64,000 nt of DNA, taken from NCBI GenBank assembly GCA_949825065.1, contig OX463852.1, forward strand, positions 11,249,665 through 11,313,664, in the 5' to 3' direction. Both the position numbers and the translations under genes were made by a program. Origin of the DNA: Odontocerum albicorne. Its lineage: Eukaryota > Arthropoda > Insecta > Trichoptera > Odontoceridae. Under the pieces are notes generated by a model, which ran no database searches, was not told the DNA's origin, and saw only the letters and a list, made by a program, of their open reading frames with translations. Shown piece by piece: positions 1 through 10,069 of the stretch (the stretch's first letter is position 1; the number at the start of each line of letters is the position of its first letter).

Positions 1-39
1 CTCTTTTCGGAACCCCTTTATAAAAGAAATTAAGTGAAT

Positions 40-918
40 TGAAAGAGTGGATTCAGAAGAATACACGGAGTGATAATATATGACGGAATACAGAATGAAG
101 TGATTAAGGATGAATGTGAAGTTAAGGATGATACCTATGTTATGTTGAGTAAATTGTGAAGTTAAGGATGATACCTATGTTATGTTGAGTAAATTGTGAA
201 GTTAAGGATGATACCTATGTTATGTTGAGTAAATTGTGAAGTTAAGGATGATACCTATGTTATGTTGAGTAAATTGTGAAGTTAAGGATGATACCTATGT
301 TATGTTGAGTAAATTGTGAAGTTAAGGATGATACCTATGTTATGTTGAGTAAATTGTGAAGTTAAGGATGATACCTATGTTATGATGAGTAAATTGTGAA
401 GTTAAGGATGATACCTATGTTATGTTGAGTAAATTGTGAAGTTAAGGATGATACCTATGTGATGTTGAGTAAATTGTGAAGTTAAGGATGATACCTATGT
501 TATGCTGAGTAAATTGTGAAGTTAAGGATGATACCTATGTTATGTTGAGTAAATTGTGAAGTTAAGGATGATACCTATGTTATGTTGAGTAAATTGTGAA
601 GTTAAGGATGATACCTATGTTATGTTGAATAAATTGAAGAAGATCACTCTCGAGATGGTTCAACCACATGGAACGAATATATGAAGAAAGACTAACAAAA
701 CCAATATACAGGGCAATTGTGAGTGGAAAGCGTGGTCAAGGAAAGTATGATTGGATTAAGCGAATGATATTTTGAAAGAAGGAAAAGTAAAAAGTAAGAG
801 AAAATGTAGGAGTTGTTTGAGGTGTATGGATGTGGAGGAGGTGAAATATGTGTGTCGAGATAGGAAAATCTGGCACTCTGCTTTCTCTGACTACCCCGTT
901 AGGGAAACGGTTAGTCAT
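40..918 (+). mobile_element. LINE-R (RTE-like) 3' end, copy 1, broken by a satellite
   Basis: This is a decayed 3' end of an RTE-like non-LTR retrotransposon, the C-terminal part downstream of the reverse transcriptase. Conceptual translation around 55-120 gives RIHGV..YDGIQNEVIKDECEVK, which matches the block RRISGV..DRIRNEVIRDECE seen in other copies here. After the satellite, 636-918 continues with the WF-H-ER, RGQG and VCRDRK blocks and ends at a CCCGTTAGGGAAACGG box. There are several stops and frameshifts. The 40-bp satellite at 116-635 grew inside the coding sequence and breaks the frame. Confidence 0.75.
116..635 (+). repeat. 40-bp minisatellite, 13 units, grown from LINE-R coding sequence
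   Basis: Thirteen near-identical 40-bp units begin with GTGAAGTTAAGGATGATACC and end with GAGTAAATT. Only four or so single-base differences are visible, for example TATGATGAG near 381 and GTGATGTTG near 459. The unit is the LINE-R stretch encoding DECEVK...VLSK. Since 40 is not a multiple of three, the array cannot keep a frame. Confidence 0.95.
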
Positions 919-1203
919 GTGGAATGGTTTAGGCATGTGGAACGAATGAATGAAGAAATAGTAACGAAACAGATATATATGTTAGTGCAAATTTGAGTGA
1001 AAGGTGTGTGAGAGAAAAACCAAGAAAAGTGTGATTGAATCAAGTGAATGGTATTCTGAAAAAAGGAAACGTAGAAAGTCGGAGAAGTTCTATGAGAAGG
1101 TGTATGCATGTAGAAGAGGCGAAATATGTGTGTCGAGATAGGAAAGTGTGGCTCTGTCCTCTCTGCCTACCTCGACAAGAAAATGGCGTGATGGCATGTA
1201 TGA
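916..1203 (+). mobile_element. LINE-R 3' end, copy 2 (truncated)
   Basis: A second 5'-truncated LINE-R copy directly abuts copy 1. It shows the WF-HVERMNEE block near 928-957, a decayed GRPRK region near 1010-1030, the MRRCMHVEEAKYVCRDRKVW block near 1092-1150, and the terminal GACAAGAAAATGGCGTGATGG box. Frames are broken, with no intact protein. Confidence 0.7.
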
Positions 1204-1214
1204 AAATTACGTCG

Positions 1215-1710
1215 GTGTCCTTGTAGTGCCAACCTTGATGTATGAAAGCGAAATCTGAGATTGAAAGCGAAGTAATAAGAGCAGAATAAATGTGTTAGAA
1301 ATAACGCCTTGTATAGAATATCTGGTATTACAATGTTTGACATAGTAAGAAATGATCGGGTTGATGATAACTGTTTGTTAAAGATGAAAGTAGAATAAAG
1401 AAAGGAGTTTTTAGATAGTTTGATCACATTGAGAGAATGATTTGTGAAAGAATTGCGGAATAAATATATGTCTGCAATGAATAGCGATTAAGGAAGAGGT
1501 AGACCTAGGAAGAGAGGAAGGAGATAGATTGAGAGCTGGAAAAGTTTTTAATAAAGGAAAAATACAAAGCATGAGAAACAGGATAGCATGTATGACGAGA
1601 CGTATGGATATGGACGAGGCGAAAGCTATATAAATGGATAGAAAGGCGTGGAAGTCGGTCCTCTTTGCCTATCTCAAAAGGGAGTGATAGTATGCATGAG
1701 AAAATTACGG
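1215..1710 (+). mobile_element. LINE-R subfamily 2, 3' end
   Basis: A diverged relative of LINE-R. Blocks for VPTLMYESE, RINVLEI and IEYLVLQCLT are visible, followed by a polar tail with GRPRK-like codons near 1496-1515 and the terminal box near 1670-1710. It is collinear with 28835-29095, which carries the same IEYL..LQCLI signature, so the two define a separate subfamily. It is degenerate throughout. Confidence 0.6.
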
Positions 1711-1982
1711 CGTTTTTTTAGTAAATTAGACCACACGATTATTAGATTATTTCATTAAGTCTTATGTTTAAATTTGAAAAGCTCTGTGAGGAGAAAGTCC
1801 AAAAAAGTTTTGTGAGAAGGCCAGTAAAGCTCTGAGTAATAAATAGCCCTATACCCTTTTTAGGTCCTTGTTTGAACCTTTTCTGATATTTTAAACTGTA
1901 TTTAGACCTACCATCCATGTTTTCTATACGATAAAAAAGGGTCCCAGTCTGGTAAAAGAGATAACGGTCTCATTTTTTCATA

Positions 1983-2112
1983 CAAACATACATACTATCA
2001 CGCCAAGTCCCTTTTGAGATAGGCAGAGAAGACATGTTTCACATTCATGCATCTCGTCATATACGCTCTTCTGTCTCTCATACTTCTTACATTTCCATTT
2101 GTTAAATTTCTC
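1983..2112 (-). mobile_element. LINE-R 3' tail fragment (reverse)
   Basis: The terminal LINE-R box reads in reverse (TATCACGCC...GAGATAGGCAGAGA), followed by the complement of the MRR/RCMDVEE region. It joins directly to a REP-C head at about 2115. Confidence 0.6.
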
Positions 2113-2114
2113 CA

Positions 2115-2205
2115 ACTATCTCTCCCTCCAACAACTAAAGCCGAATGTATTACTATCATATATCGAAAGAGATACAAAGGTTTCTTTATAGTTAATCTTC
2201 CTTGG
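2115..2205 (+). repeat. REP-C head fragment
   Basis: It matches the start of the REP-C core (AAAGCCGAATGTATTACTAT, then GGTTTCTTT-TAGTT-TCTTCC). The fullest copy is at 61135-61560. It is cut off by the LINE-C tail that follows. Confidence 0.65.
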
Positions 2206-2207
2206 TT

Positions 2208-2988
2208 AGTTTATTTATTTATTTTACTTTTATTGAAAATACAATCTGGCGGGCTTATTACCAGGCAGCAGTCTCTTCCAACCAACCAGACAAAAGTAAA
2301 TGAATCAAGTTACATGGTCGCAAAAAACATTCAACTGACTATCCATCCCCATGAAATCCATGAACACATACATGAGCATACGCCCACAAATCCCACAAAG
2401 ACGGATAATCACCCGAACATTCCTTTTCATATAAAGTGAGATATCATCAATCAAAGGAAAGGATGGTGGAGAGGAAAGAAAAAATCAAGAATGAAACACG
2501 TTATATTACTGACTAGAAATTAAGAGTTTTTTCAGTCGCTTCTTAAAGCATGCCAAGGACGGAGCGATCTAACAATGGTCTGTAACTGATTCCAGAGTCT
2601 CACTGCATGAATAGTCAAGGACGACGTAAAAAAAAGAAGATCGGTGAGCTGGAAAGGCCAATAAACAATCTCTGTTTGAGGGTAGTGCTAGTCCATGATC
2701 GAAAAAACGCTGAAAACTTTCGGCGAGATAAGAGGGGGCGGCGGGACAGTTAACGATATTACATAGACTATGTAAATTTGGCATCTATTTCTAACGTTCA
2801 ATCAGTTCAGTGCCTTCTGGTATGAAGTGATATGATCGTACTTTCTTAGGTTAAATATAAATCTTAGACGAACATTTTGAAGACGCCGTAATTTGTCCAG
2901 CTGTTCCTCTATAATATCCAAATAACAGGCGTCCGCATAGTCCAAACTCAGAAGTAGCAAAGATTGCACAGTTTTGCAGGTTTCTGCA
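2208..2988 (-). mobile_element. LINE-C (CR1/Jockey-like) copy, 5'-truncated, degenerate
   Basis: Reverse-strand copy of the LINE seen best at 12775-13632. From its 3' end it shows the (AAAT) tail, the GATTGCC-type hairpin near 2255-2280, a long 3' UTR, and then the RT C-terminal region. Conserved pieces include LHSL-NIVNCPAAPSYLAESF near 2700-2780 and SNRDCLLAFP-HRSSFF near 2630-2690. Frameshifts and stops interrupt the frame. Confidence 0.8.
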
Positions 2989-2994
2989 GTGTGC

Positions 2995-3037
2995 TTACAA
3001 AATATATATTTCTAAACAAATGCAGATGCGTGGAAGT
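2995..3037 (+). repeat. REP-C internal scrap
   Basis: The short match TTCTAAACAAATGCAGATGC to the middle of REP-C is wedged between a LINE-C copy and a LINE-R copy. Confidence 0.5.
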
Positions 3038-3298
3038 TTCAATGCACGCATTTCTACAGCATTTATTTGGCTCCTCTCAGTCTTTTCCCACGTCCTCGTT
3101 TCACTCCCATACATCAAAGTTGACACCAAAATAATATTATAAACAATCATTTTATTAGATTTCGATATTGTCTGATTACAGTATATGTATTTTAGTACCC
3201 AATTGATTTTGTTTCCTATCGCTACACGATGTTCGATATCCCTCTTAACTCTTCCATAATTTAAGAAAATACAACGCAAATGGCAGAATTCCTCAATG
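3038..3298 (-). mobile_element. LINE-R internal fragment (RT-distal block)
   Basis: Reverse-strand frame with the family blocks RDIEHRVAIGNKIN, then NQTISKS-KMIVYNIILVS, then TLMYGSETRTWEK and NAVEMRAL. This is the segment between the RT core and the C-terminal GRPRK region. The frame is open over about 85 codons but lacks both ends. Confidence 0.8.
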
Positions 3299-3299
3299 A

Positions 3300-3540
3300 G
3301 CTACTAAATATATAATATATGTCTAAATAAATTTTTGGAACTGCGTGTTAAATGCGTGGAGGTACCTAATCTAATGGCCGCAGCCACTACATTCAGTTTC
3401 TTATCCTCAAATTAAATAACTTTTTTGTAATAAATTTAATTAATCAATAATAGTGGGTTCGAATTCCAAGTTAGAGCGCCCTAGAGGAGAGTTTATTCGC
3501 TAAACGGTACTTTATAAATACTCGTAGTCCTTTTATTATT
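3300..3540 (+). repeat. REP-C copy (partial)
   Basis: It contains the CTAATCTAATGGCCGCAGCC block, the B-box-like GGGTTCGAATTCC, the GAGGAGAGTTT block and the terminal TTTTATTATTATC. A CTCGTA hexamer sits at about 3517-3525 where sister copies run straight through (see the footprint finding). Confidence 0.75.
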
Positions 3541-3670
3541 ATCATCCCACCCTTTCCTTGGTCTACCCATCCTTCGTTCTTTACTAATTTCAGACATATT
3601 GTTTTGAAAGTCTTTCGCAAACTCAACATGTCCGATGAAGGAGTAAGGTGTCCCAAAGTCGGACCGATAT
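3541..3670 (-). mobile_element. RTE-like C-terminal fragment
   Basis: The reverse strand encodes FIGHVEFAKDFQNN followed by ERRMGRPRKGWDD. The GRPRKGW motif is typical of the C-terminus of RTE-like LINE proteins. It is too short to assign to a subfamily. Confidence 0.5.
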
Positions 3671-4010
3671 TCTGAGAAAGAATTATCAACAGTGTTCGCA
3701 AACTCATTTTCTATCAGCGTGGGTGTTAGTAGAATCGAAAAGAAATGGAATCGGCACAAAAGCGAGGTTTTTGTTTCGTGACATTTCTGTGTGGAAAATT
3801 CCTACCGAGGAACTTGATAACGCTGGGGCGGAATGGAAACGTAACACAGCGATATCTGATGACGTTCTTATAACGATTAAATAGGTAATTTTCATACAAT
3901 TACGTAACATTCACTCAATGCCGCTGTGCGATTCTTACATCATTTCGTATTTATAACTTCCGTTTATATTTAAATTGTCATTAAATGTATAAGTAATGAA
4001 ATATTGGAGT
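3671..4010. other. No recognised feature
   Basis: Both strands have short open frames of about 70 codons, but no motif, repeat or splice signal convinces me. Confidence 0.4.
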
Positions 4011-4011
4011 A

Positions 4012-4216
4012 GATTAAGGGGTTCTGCTATTTGTGTAGTATTTTATCAGATAATGGAAAAGTTACGAGAAATATCAAACGTCGTGTAGCGATAGAAAACA
4101 AGGTCAATGGGACAGTTAAACATACATACAAGATCCAGACAAAATGAAAAATCTGCTTAATGATAGTCCACTATAGTATTTTAGAAACATGATGAGTAAA
4201 TAAAGCGTAAATCACA
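4012..4216 (+). mobile_element. LINE-R internal fragment
   Basis: Degenerate match to the IFSDNG-V..I-RRVAIENKVNG block, then the decayed KMIVYNS segment. There are many stops. Confidence 0.55.
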
Positions 4217-4261
4217 CTACATTTTGATCACTAACATGTTAAAAGGGAAAAGTCACAGAGA

Positions 4262-4450
4262 AAAATACAATATTATACTTTCATTGTATGCAGCACAACC
4301 TGGCGGTTTTATTGTCATCTAATAATATTATCTATCCAATCAGAAAAGTGTTAAAGAAGATTTAAGTGAAAACCAGAATGGATCCTTTTTTCGTTTAATC
4401 TGGGTACCAACGGGAATCAAACCCGCATCCCTCGGGCTGGAAGACAGGTG
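4262..4450 (-). mobile_element. SINE-A, reverse copy
   Basis: tRNA-derived SINE. Read in reverse it has a tRNA-like head with a B box (GGGTTTGATTCCCG), the body TTCACTTAAATCTTC, and a tail homologous to LINE-C. A TATTATACTTTCATTGTA terminus marks its 3' end. Confidence 0.75.
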
Positions 4451-4595
4451 TTTTAATAAGAATAATCTATTATAATGTTCCTTCCGTTTCCCACAAGTAA
4501 AATATTGAAGGGAAATAGTTTTCAGAGCAACGGGTCTCGCTAGATATCATAAATAAACAATTCGTATAGGATTCTGGACAAGAGCTCTCCAGATT

Positions 4596-5445
4596 TTTTA
4601 TTTAACACTTTTATTGCAAATACAATCTGGCGGGCTTATTGCCAGGCGGCAATCTCTTCCAACCAACCAGACAAACGTAAATGAAGCAAGTTACAAGGTT
4701 GCTTAAATCTTTCAAATGACTATCCATCCCCACGAAATCCTTGAACACATACATGAGCATACGCCCACAAACCCCACAAAGACGGATAATCACTCAAACA
4801 TTATTTTTCATATAAAGTGAGATATCATCAATCAAAAGAAAAGGAAGGGATGGTGGAGAGAATAGAAAAAAAATCAAGAATGAAACACGTTATTTTACTG
4901 ACTAGAAATTAAGAGTTTTTTCAGTCGCTTCTTAAAGCATGCCAAGGACGGAGCGAGTGAGCGAGCGATCTTATATTGGTTTGTAACTGATTCCAGAGTC
5001 TCACTGCATGGACAGTTAAGGACGACGTAAAAAAAGAGGAGCGGTGAACTGGAAAGGCCAATAAACAATCTCTGTTTGAGCTTAGCGCTAATCCATGATT
5101 GGAAGGACGCTGAAAATTTTCGGCGAGATAAGAGGGAGCGTCGGGACAGTTAAGGATATTATACAATAGAGACAGTATGTAAATTTGGCGTCTATTTCTA
5201 ACATTCAATGCCTTCTGGTATGAAGTTATATGATCGTACTTTCGTAGTTTGAAAATAAATCTTAGACAAACATTTTGAAGACGCTGTAATTTGTCCAGCT
5301 GTTCTGTAACATCCAAATAACAGACGACCGCATAGTCCAGACTCAGAAAGAGCAGATATTGTACGAGTAAAATTTTGGTTTTAGTAGGCAGGAATCTTTG
5401 CAGCACTTAAAGGGAATGAAGGCTGAAGAAGATCCAGATTATATC
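4596..5445 (-). mobile_element. LINE-C copy, 5'-truncated
   Basis: The element reads right to left. It ends near 4600 in the shared hairpin tail, carries the 3' UTR at about 4690-4915, and contains an RT-distal reading frame at 4921-5406. Confidence 0.85.
4921..5406 (-). pseudogene. LINE-C RT C-terminal region
   Basis: About 161 codons open. The frame covers the connection region downstream of the RT catalytic core of a CR1/Jockey-like LINE: KILLVQ, DYA-VCYLDVTEQLDKLQ, RLQNVCLRFIF, RKYDHITSYQKAL, NVRNRRQIYILSLLYNIL, then SNRDCLLAFPVHRSSFF and VRLWNQLQTNIR. Compared with 12817-13323 it has small losses (one E before QLDK; NWL before NVRN) and a frameshift at the end. The first Met is internal, because the true 5' part is missing. 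Confidence 0.8.
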
Positions 5446-5654
5446 AGAGACGAAAAATTATATACCGTGGAAATGTAACAAAACGCAAATGACTGAATTC
5501 ATGTGTACCGATACCCTCTTTGAGTCTTCCTGAGTGAGCTGGAGGTATTCCTTATCGTATTGAACTCAAAAAAATGTAAATACATTTTTATACCGTGCCA
5601 TTTACTTGAACATGCTGCAATAATTTGTTATACCACACACAGTGAGTATTATTT

Positions 5655-5915
5655 TCAGCAAGGACAACTCCTTACTACCATCGTGATGTAAGGGTTTTAT
5701 GATTTGCCCAGCTTCCCCAGATCTCACGCCAATAGATTTTTATATGAGATTTTATCAACGATACAGTTTATGACTCAAAATGCAGCCATTGAAAGAGAAT
5801 GCGCCCAAATACCAGAACAAATTATTCACGATGTTTACAATTCACGTCATCAGCAGTACATGGCTATTAATTTGAGTATTTGCGATAATTTTACGTCTAT
5901 TTTCTTTAATTTTGA
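5655..5915 (+). pseudogene. Degenerate DDE transposase C-terminus (Tc1/mariner-IS630 type)
   Basis: The catalytic signature CPASPDLTPIDFY is readable at about 5705-5743, a form of the PRSPDLTPLDF motif around the third acidic residue of DDE_3 transposases. Just upstream a different frame reads TTPYYHRDVRVL, resembling the GAPPHY...VR-L block with its Asp lost. After a further frame change comes IERECAQIPEQIIHDVYNSR, resembling the usual C-terminal helix. At least two frameshifts. No terminal repeats found. Confidence 0.5.
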
Positions 5916-7034
5916 AATTTAAATCTTAGATATATCCTAATTCATACTGAATTTAAAATTATTCAAACTTTGTATATATTTTTGTGATTCCCTGAAGAAA
6001 GCGCTTATACAGTTCAGCAATACAAATGTAGCCAACTTACAAAAAATATAAAACAAACAAACGATAACGAACCAACTTAGTAATAATAATGCGAAAAACA
6101 AATAAATTTGATTTCGGAGTTTGTAAAAAAAAAACAATTTAGAAGTTTCATTACATTGCTACAGAATCTGAACCTTAAAATGTTATATGAAAGACAAAGT
6201 GTTGGTACGGAATGCATCGTTTGATTTTCATTCATATAGAAATGTTATTATTTATAACTCTTATAATCAAATTACTTTATGACTCAAATCTAACGAGAGA
6301 ATCTGTCTTGTCTCTCAGACTATTTTTATATCGTCTGTAATTTGTGGAGTCATGAGTCATTAAAGTTGTTTTCAAATAAAAAATAACCATTAATAATTCT
6401 GGCAGTTTTAACGTTGGCACTAACATCTCTCAACGATCCATACAATGTTGGAGAATTTAAATGTTGGTTTGACGACAATCCCACCGTAAGTAGTTGAGAA
6501 AAATATCAACAGTATATTAAGGATGCGATTGTAGCTTCCTGTTTTCTCCGATTTTCCGACCTTCAACTCAATCTGTTTTCTCTAAATACTTCTGTGGAGA
6601 ATATTTAAGATTACAGATCTGAGCTCTAATTTTTATTAACTTTGACTAAATTATCAAAGTATTGATAAAAAATATGTAACGTTTCACAATAATATTCTTA
6701 ATATTTGCTTAGATATAGCAATTTTGGCATAGCCTTAAATAAACTGATTTTTTCAAAAACAGTCCGGGCACTGGGAAAGGTTGTCATAATTTCAGCCGGG
6801 TCTTAAAGTGTTTAAATTAAATAATTACCAATCAATGTCTTATCGATAAGTGTTGGAAATATACTACAACTTCATTTTCCAATTCATTAGATTTTATTGT
6901 TAACACACATGAATTGTGATAAACCTGTGTGCATGGAAAAATACTGCACAATGAATGCATTTTATTCTTGTTTTCAAATTATAACATATTGTATATCATC
7001 ACTTGTCGTATATCTCATGACTGAGCATCGTGAC
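5916..7034. other. AT-rich stretch without recognised features
   Basis: No coding frame with motif support and no repeat shared with the rest of the window. Confidence 0.4.
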
Positions 7035-7475
7035 TCCCATTATAGCCTTTGACGACTCCTCTCCATCCCTCCCTGCACTCCACGGCTCCAAGGGCAGGTG
7101 CTATGGGTAGTCCAGTTGCGTTTATCACCTACTCAATCCAACGTATTGAGATTCTTTCTCTTGTGCGTCGTTCTTCCACGCCTCCAGTAACCACACACCT
7201 CTCCAAACTGTTACCTTGGCCACGAGCAATGTGGAGGTAATCGGAGGACTCGTCGAAGGCATATTGTCGACAATCTGTCGGTAATTCTTAGAGAATTGAG
7301 GCGTTAGTTCACCTTGCTGTCCATGGAATTCGTAACATCTTTCTCCAGCACCACATTTCAAATGCATCTATTCTGCGTATTTCGCTAGCTCTCAGAGTCC
7401 AAGTCTCCGCGCCATACATGAATATTGCGAAAACGTGAGACTTAACCAGGCGCATTTTCGTTGTGATGGATTGTA
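7035..7475 (-). pseudogene. RTE/BovB-like LINE C-terminus (reverse)
   Basis: On the reverse strand 7470-7310 reads MYGAETWTLRASEIRRIDAF and then EMWCWRKMLRIPWT. It continues, with frameshifts, through a RRTRERISIRW block to a C-terminus containing REGWRGVV. These are standard RT-distal blocks of RTE-type LINEs. At least two stops or frameshifts. Confidence 0.7.
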
Positions 7476-7513
7476 TATCAAGAATCAGGAATTAATCGTT
7501 TCAAGAAATTTCA

Positions 7514-7903
7514 GTTAGTAGTATGAACCGTCTGGAAGCATTCGAAATGTGGATGCACCGGAGAATGCTACGGATACCCTGGACGGATATGGTCAGCAAC
7601 ACGAGGGTTCTTCAAACACCCAAAGTTGATAGAGAGTTGCTGACTAATATTAAAATCCGAAAGATGTCCTACTTGGGTCATGTACTTAGAGGAGCAAAGT
7701 ACAAATTACTGCACCTGATCATCCAAGGCAAAATAGAAGGGCGAAGAGATGTTGGCAGGAGGCAAATCTCCTGGCTCCGCAATATACGTGATTAGACCGG
7801 CATAAGGGGCGTTGGATATCTTTTTCGGGCTGCCGGGGACAAAGATGTCTACTCTCAAGTGATATTCAACGTTGGGGGGGCCTGACATGACACTGAGAAG
7901 AAG
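7514..7903 (+). mobile_element. 5'-truncated RTE-like LINE insertion with 11-bp target duplication
   Basis: A 3' fragment ending in a GAAGAAGAAG tail. It is bounded by AAGAAATTTCA at 7503-7513 and again at 7904-7914, consistent with target-primed insertion. The encoded peptide is listed separately. Confidence 0.65.
7523..7795 (+). pseudogene. RTE-like LINE C-terminal peptide
   Basis: About 90 codons: LEAFEMWMHRRMLRIPWTD, then ELLTNIKIRKMSYLGHVLRG, and GRRDVGRRQISWLRNIRD. It stops at 7793-7795, where the family continues (TGIRGVGYLFRAAGD is readable beyond the stop). This is the RT-distal module found at the C-terminus of many arthropod RTE-type LINEs. A degenerate relative lies at 57785-58010. 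Confidence 0.75.
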
Positions 7904-8309
7904 AAGAAATTTCACAGACTGAAGAAATCTGTATAAATTATAGCAAATTGTACAATTCGAATCCGTTCAACAGAATTTAGTTCATCACCTTGTGGTATCA
8001 CTTATCACATGATTATTTTTCTTAGTATTTTTTTTATTATTCGATAGTATTGTACGAGTACATGGTACATCCCGAAATGACCCTTTTTATACGTATTCCA
8101 GTTTCTTGCCCTTCAAAATACGTAGGTACTTGTTTATTCGCGAATCCATAGACGTAGTGAATAGTTTGACCTTCCAGCACTCATCGTGTGTTTTGTCATC
8201 TCTACTTATTTTGTGAGTCTCTGCATTTCGTCTTCACTCCTAACGACGTGGCCATTGTGTCGCATAGTCCTCATCTGAATGACTATAGTTGCTCTTTTTA
8301 TGTTTCATT

Positions 8310-9165
8310 CTATATATCTGTTTTGTTAGTATTTCTCTTTATTCATTCGTTCCACATGCCCAAACCATCTCAGTATGCTCTTCTTCATCTTAATTAACAC
8401 ATCAGCCTTAAATTCACACACATTCCTATTAACTTCATTTCGTAATCTATCATACATTGTCACTCCATGTATTATTTTCAATGCACACATTTCTACAGCA
8501 TTTATTTGGCTCCTCTTAGTCTTTTTTCACGTCTTCGTTTCACTCCCATACATCAAAGTTGACACCAAAATAATATTGTAAACAATCATTTTATCAGATT
8601 TTGATATTGTCTGGTTCCAGTATATATATTTTAGTGCCCCATTGATTTTGATTCCTATCGCTACACGATGTTCGATATCCCTCAAAACTCTTCCATAATC
8701 TGAGAAAATACAACGCAAATGGCAGAATTCCTCAACGGTGAGGAATTCTACCATTTGCGTTGTATTTTCTCAGATTATGGATGAGTTAAGAGGGATATCG
8801 ACAATCGTGTAGCGATAATAAACAAAATCAACGGGGCACTAAAATATATATACTGGAACCAGACAATATCAAAATCTGATAAAATGATTGTTTACAATAT
8901 TATTTTGGTGTCAACTTTGATGTATGGGAGTGAAACGAAGACGTGGAAAAATATCTATCATTATTTACCTATACACGTATGTCGTATTTACTTTTTATTT
9001 CACACTTTTGTATCACCATTACTTTGGATTATGCAACATTGACTTTTAGATCTCTCTTTTCGCATTTTTCATACAATTTACACATCAAACTCTGCAATTT
9101 TTTTCACTCTTCTTTGCCCGACACTACCATGTCATCTGTATAGATTAGTATGCCACCAATTGACC
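8310..9165 (-). mobile_element. LINE-R copy (RT core to C-terminus) with an internal inverted duplication
   Basis: Read right to left. 9165-8950 encodes a decayed RT core with an intact YTDDMVV box (catalytic Asp pair, about 9125-9145), followed by EELQ-like, LMCKLYEKCEKRDLKVNVA and SKVMV segments. Then comes 8734-8525 (EFCHLRCIFSDYGRV, RDIEHRVAIG, TLMYGSETKT) and the C-terminal region down to 8310. An inverted copy of the middle block (8739-8948) is inserted in the middle. Stops and frameshifts are present. Confidence 0.75.
8525..8948. repeat. 210-bp inverted repeat within LINE-R
   Basis: Left arm 8525-8734 and right arm 8739-8948 are near-perfect reverse complements, separated by the 4-nt loop ACGG. 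Both arms are the same LINE-R block, so one LINE copy carries a head-to-head duplicate of part of itself. Confidence 0.95.
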
Positions 9166-9526
9166 TCTAAAGTTTCTTCATACGCGAATCTATCTAAAAA
9201 GTGATATGATATAGTTTGCGTTTTGGACGACGTTATATCGATCAGGTGTTAGATATTTGTTTCCGTCTGATAACCAAATCAGTCGCTAGAGACAACGTTT
9301 TACATGTTTATCATAACGTGTGCCATTTTTTCCTGCTTAAATCATCTGACTGGGACGGGACGACTGGCGTCACTTGGGTAGATCACTAACACAAAAACGC
9401 AATCTCTACACGTCAGTCCGGAGGCAATGGCGTATGTAAAATGTTGACGATGTTGACATTGAAACACATCACAACGGTCTCATTTCCTGTCGATTGTTTA
9501 TTTATAAATCTTTTATGTTACATAAC
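9166..9526. other. No recognised feature
   Basis: Mixed-composition DNA with no supported frame or repeat. Confidence 0.4.
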
Positions 9527-9529
9527 AAT

Positions 9530-9735
9530 GACGAACTCCGTGGCCTAGTTGGTAAGATACCTGTCTCCCAACCAGAAGGTTGCGGGTTCAAATTCCGCTG
9601 GAACCCAGATTAAAAAAAAAAGAATTCGAGTGTGGTTTTCACTTAAATCTACTTTAACATCTTTCTGGTTGGTCGGAAGAGATTGCTACAAGGTAATAAA
9701 CCTGCCAGGTTGTACTGTACACAATACAATAATGG
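9530..9735 (+). mobile_element. SINE-A, near-complete forward copy
   Basis: The tRNA-like head at about 9533-9606 has an A-box-like TGGCCTAGTTGG and the B box GGTTCAAATTC. The body is TTTTCACTTAAATCTAC. The tail TTGGTCGGAAGAGATTGC... CCTGCCAGGTTGTACTGTA matches the LINE-C 3' end, and the copy ends in CAATACAATAATG. The head does not fold into a good cloverleaf, so I do not call it a tRNA gene. Confidence 0.85.
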
Positions 9736-9749
9736 AAGAGTGAAAATGG

Positions 9750-9890
9750 ATATCGAATGCGGGGTGTAGCGAAAGGAAACAAGTCAATGGGGCTACTAAA
9801 TAAAAAAAACCTACTAAGATGATAGTCCACAACAGTATTTTAGTACCAACTTTGATATGAAAGTGGAACGTGTGCGTGGAAAAGACTGAT
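9750..9890 (+). mobile_element. LINE-R internal scrap
   Basis: Short degenerate match to GNKVNGATK...KMIVHNSILVPTLI. It lies between SINE-A and SINE-B. Confidence 0.5.
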
Positions 9891-9924
9891 AAATGCTGTA
9901 AAAATAAGTGTGTGTTCATTGAGA

Positions 9925-10065
9925 AGAAGGCTCTAGACGTGCGGAAGGAAGGTCGTCAGTTCGAACCCCACACTGTGCTATTCCTCTCGAATTATACAGG
10001 CATTTTCCGTCTAATATTCGAGGGTATAAGAGTACCTATGACTTTGGTCATATTTATTAAAAAAA
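9925..10065 (+). mobile_element. SINE-B head, truncated copy
   Basis: It contains GTGCGGAAGGAAGGTCGTCA, the B-box-like GTTCGAACCCC, and the block ATTCGAG-GTATAAGAGTACC ending at the ACTTTGGTCATAT segment. It is collinear with 37664-37830 and, in reverse, with 22862-23030. Confidence 0.7.
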
Positions 10066-10069
10066 TTGA

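Noticed and set aside
2047..2439. 130-codon forward frame
   Set aside because: It runs across a LINE-R tail, a REP-C head and the antisense of the LINE-C 3' UTR, so it is a chance fusion.
3648..3910. Two opposed frames of about 70-78 codons
   Set aside because: Both open, neither with a recognisable motif; likely chance.
9533..9606. tRNA gene
   Set aside because: It is the head of SINE-A. The same tail follows in more than ten copies and the arms pair poorly.
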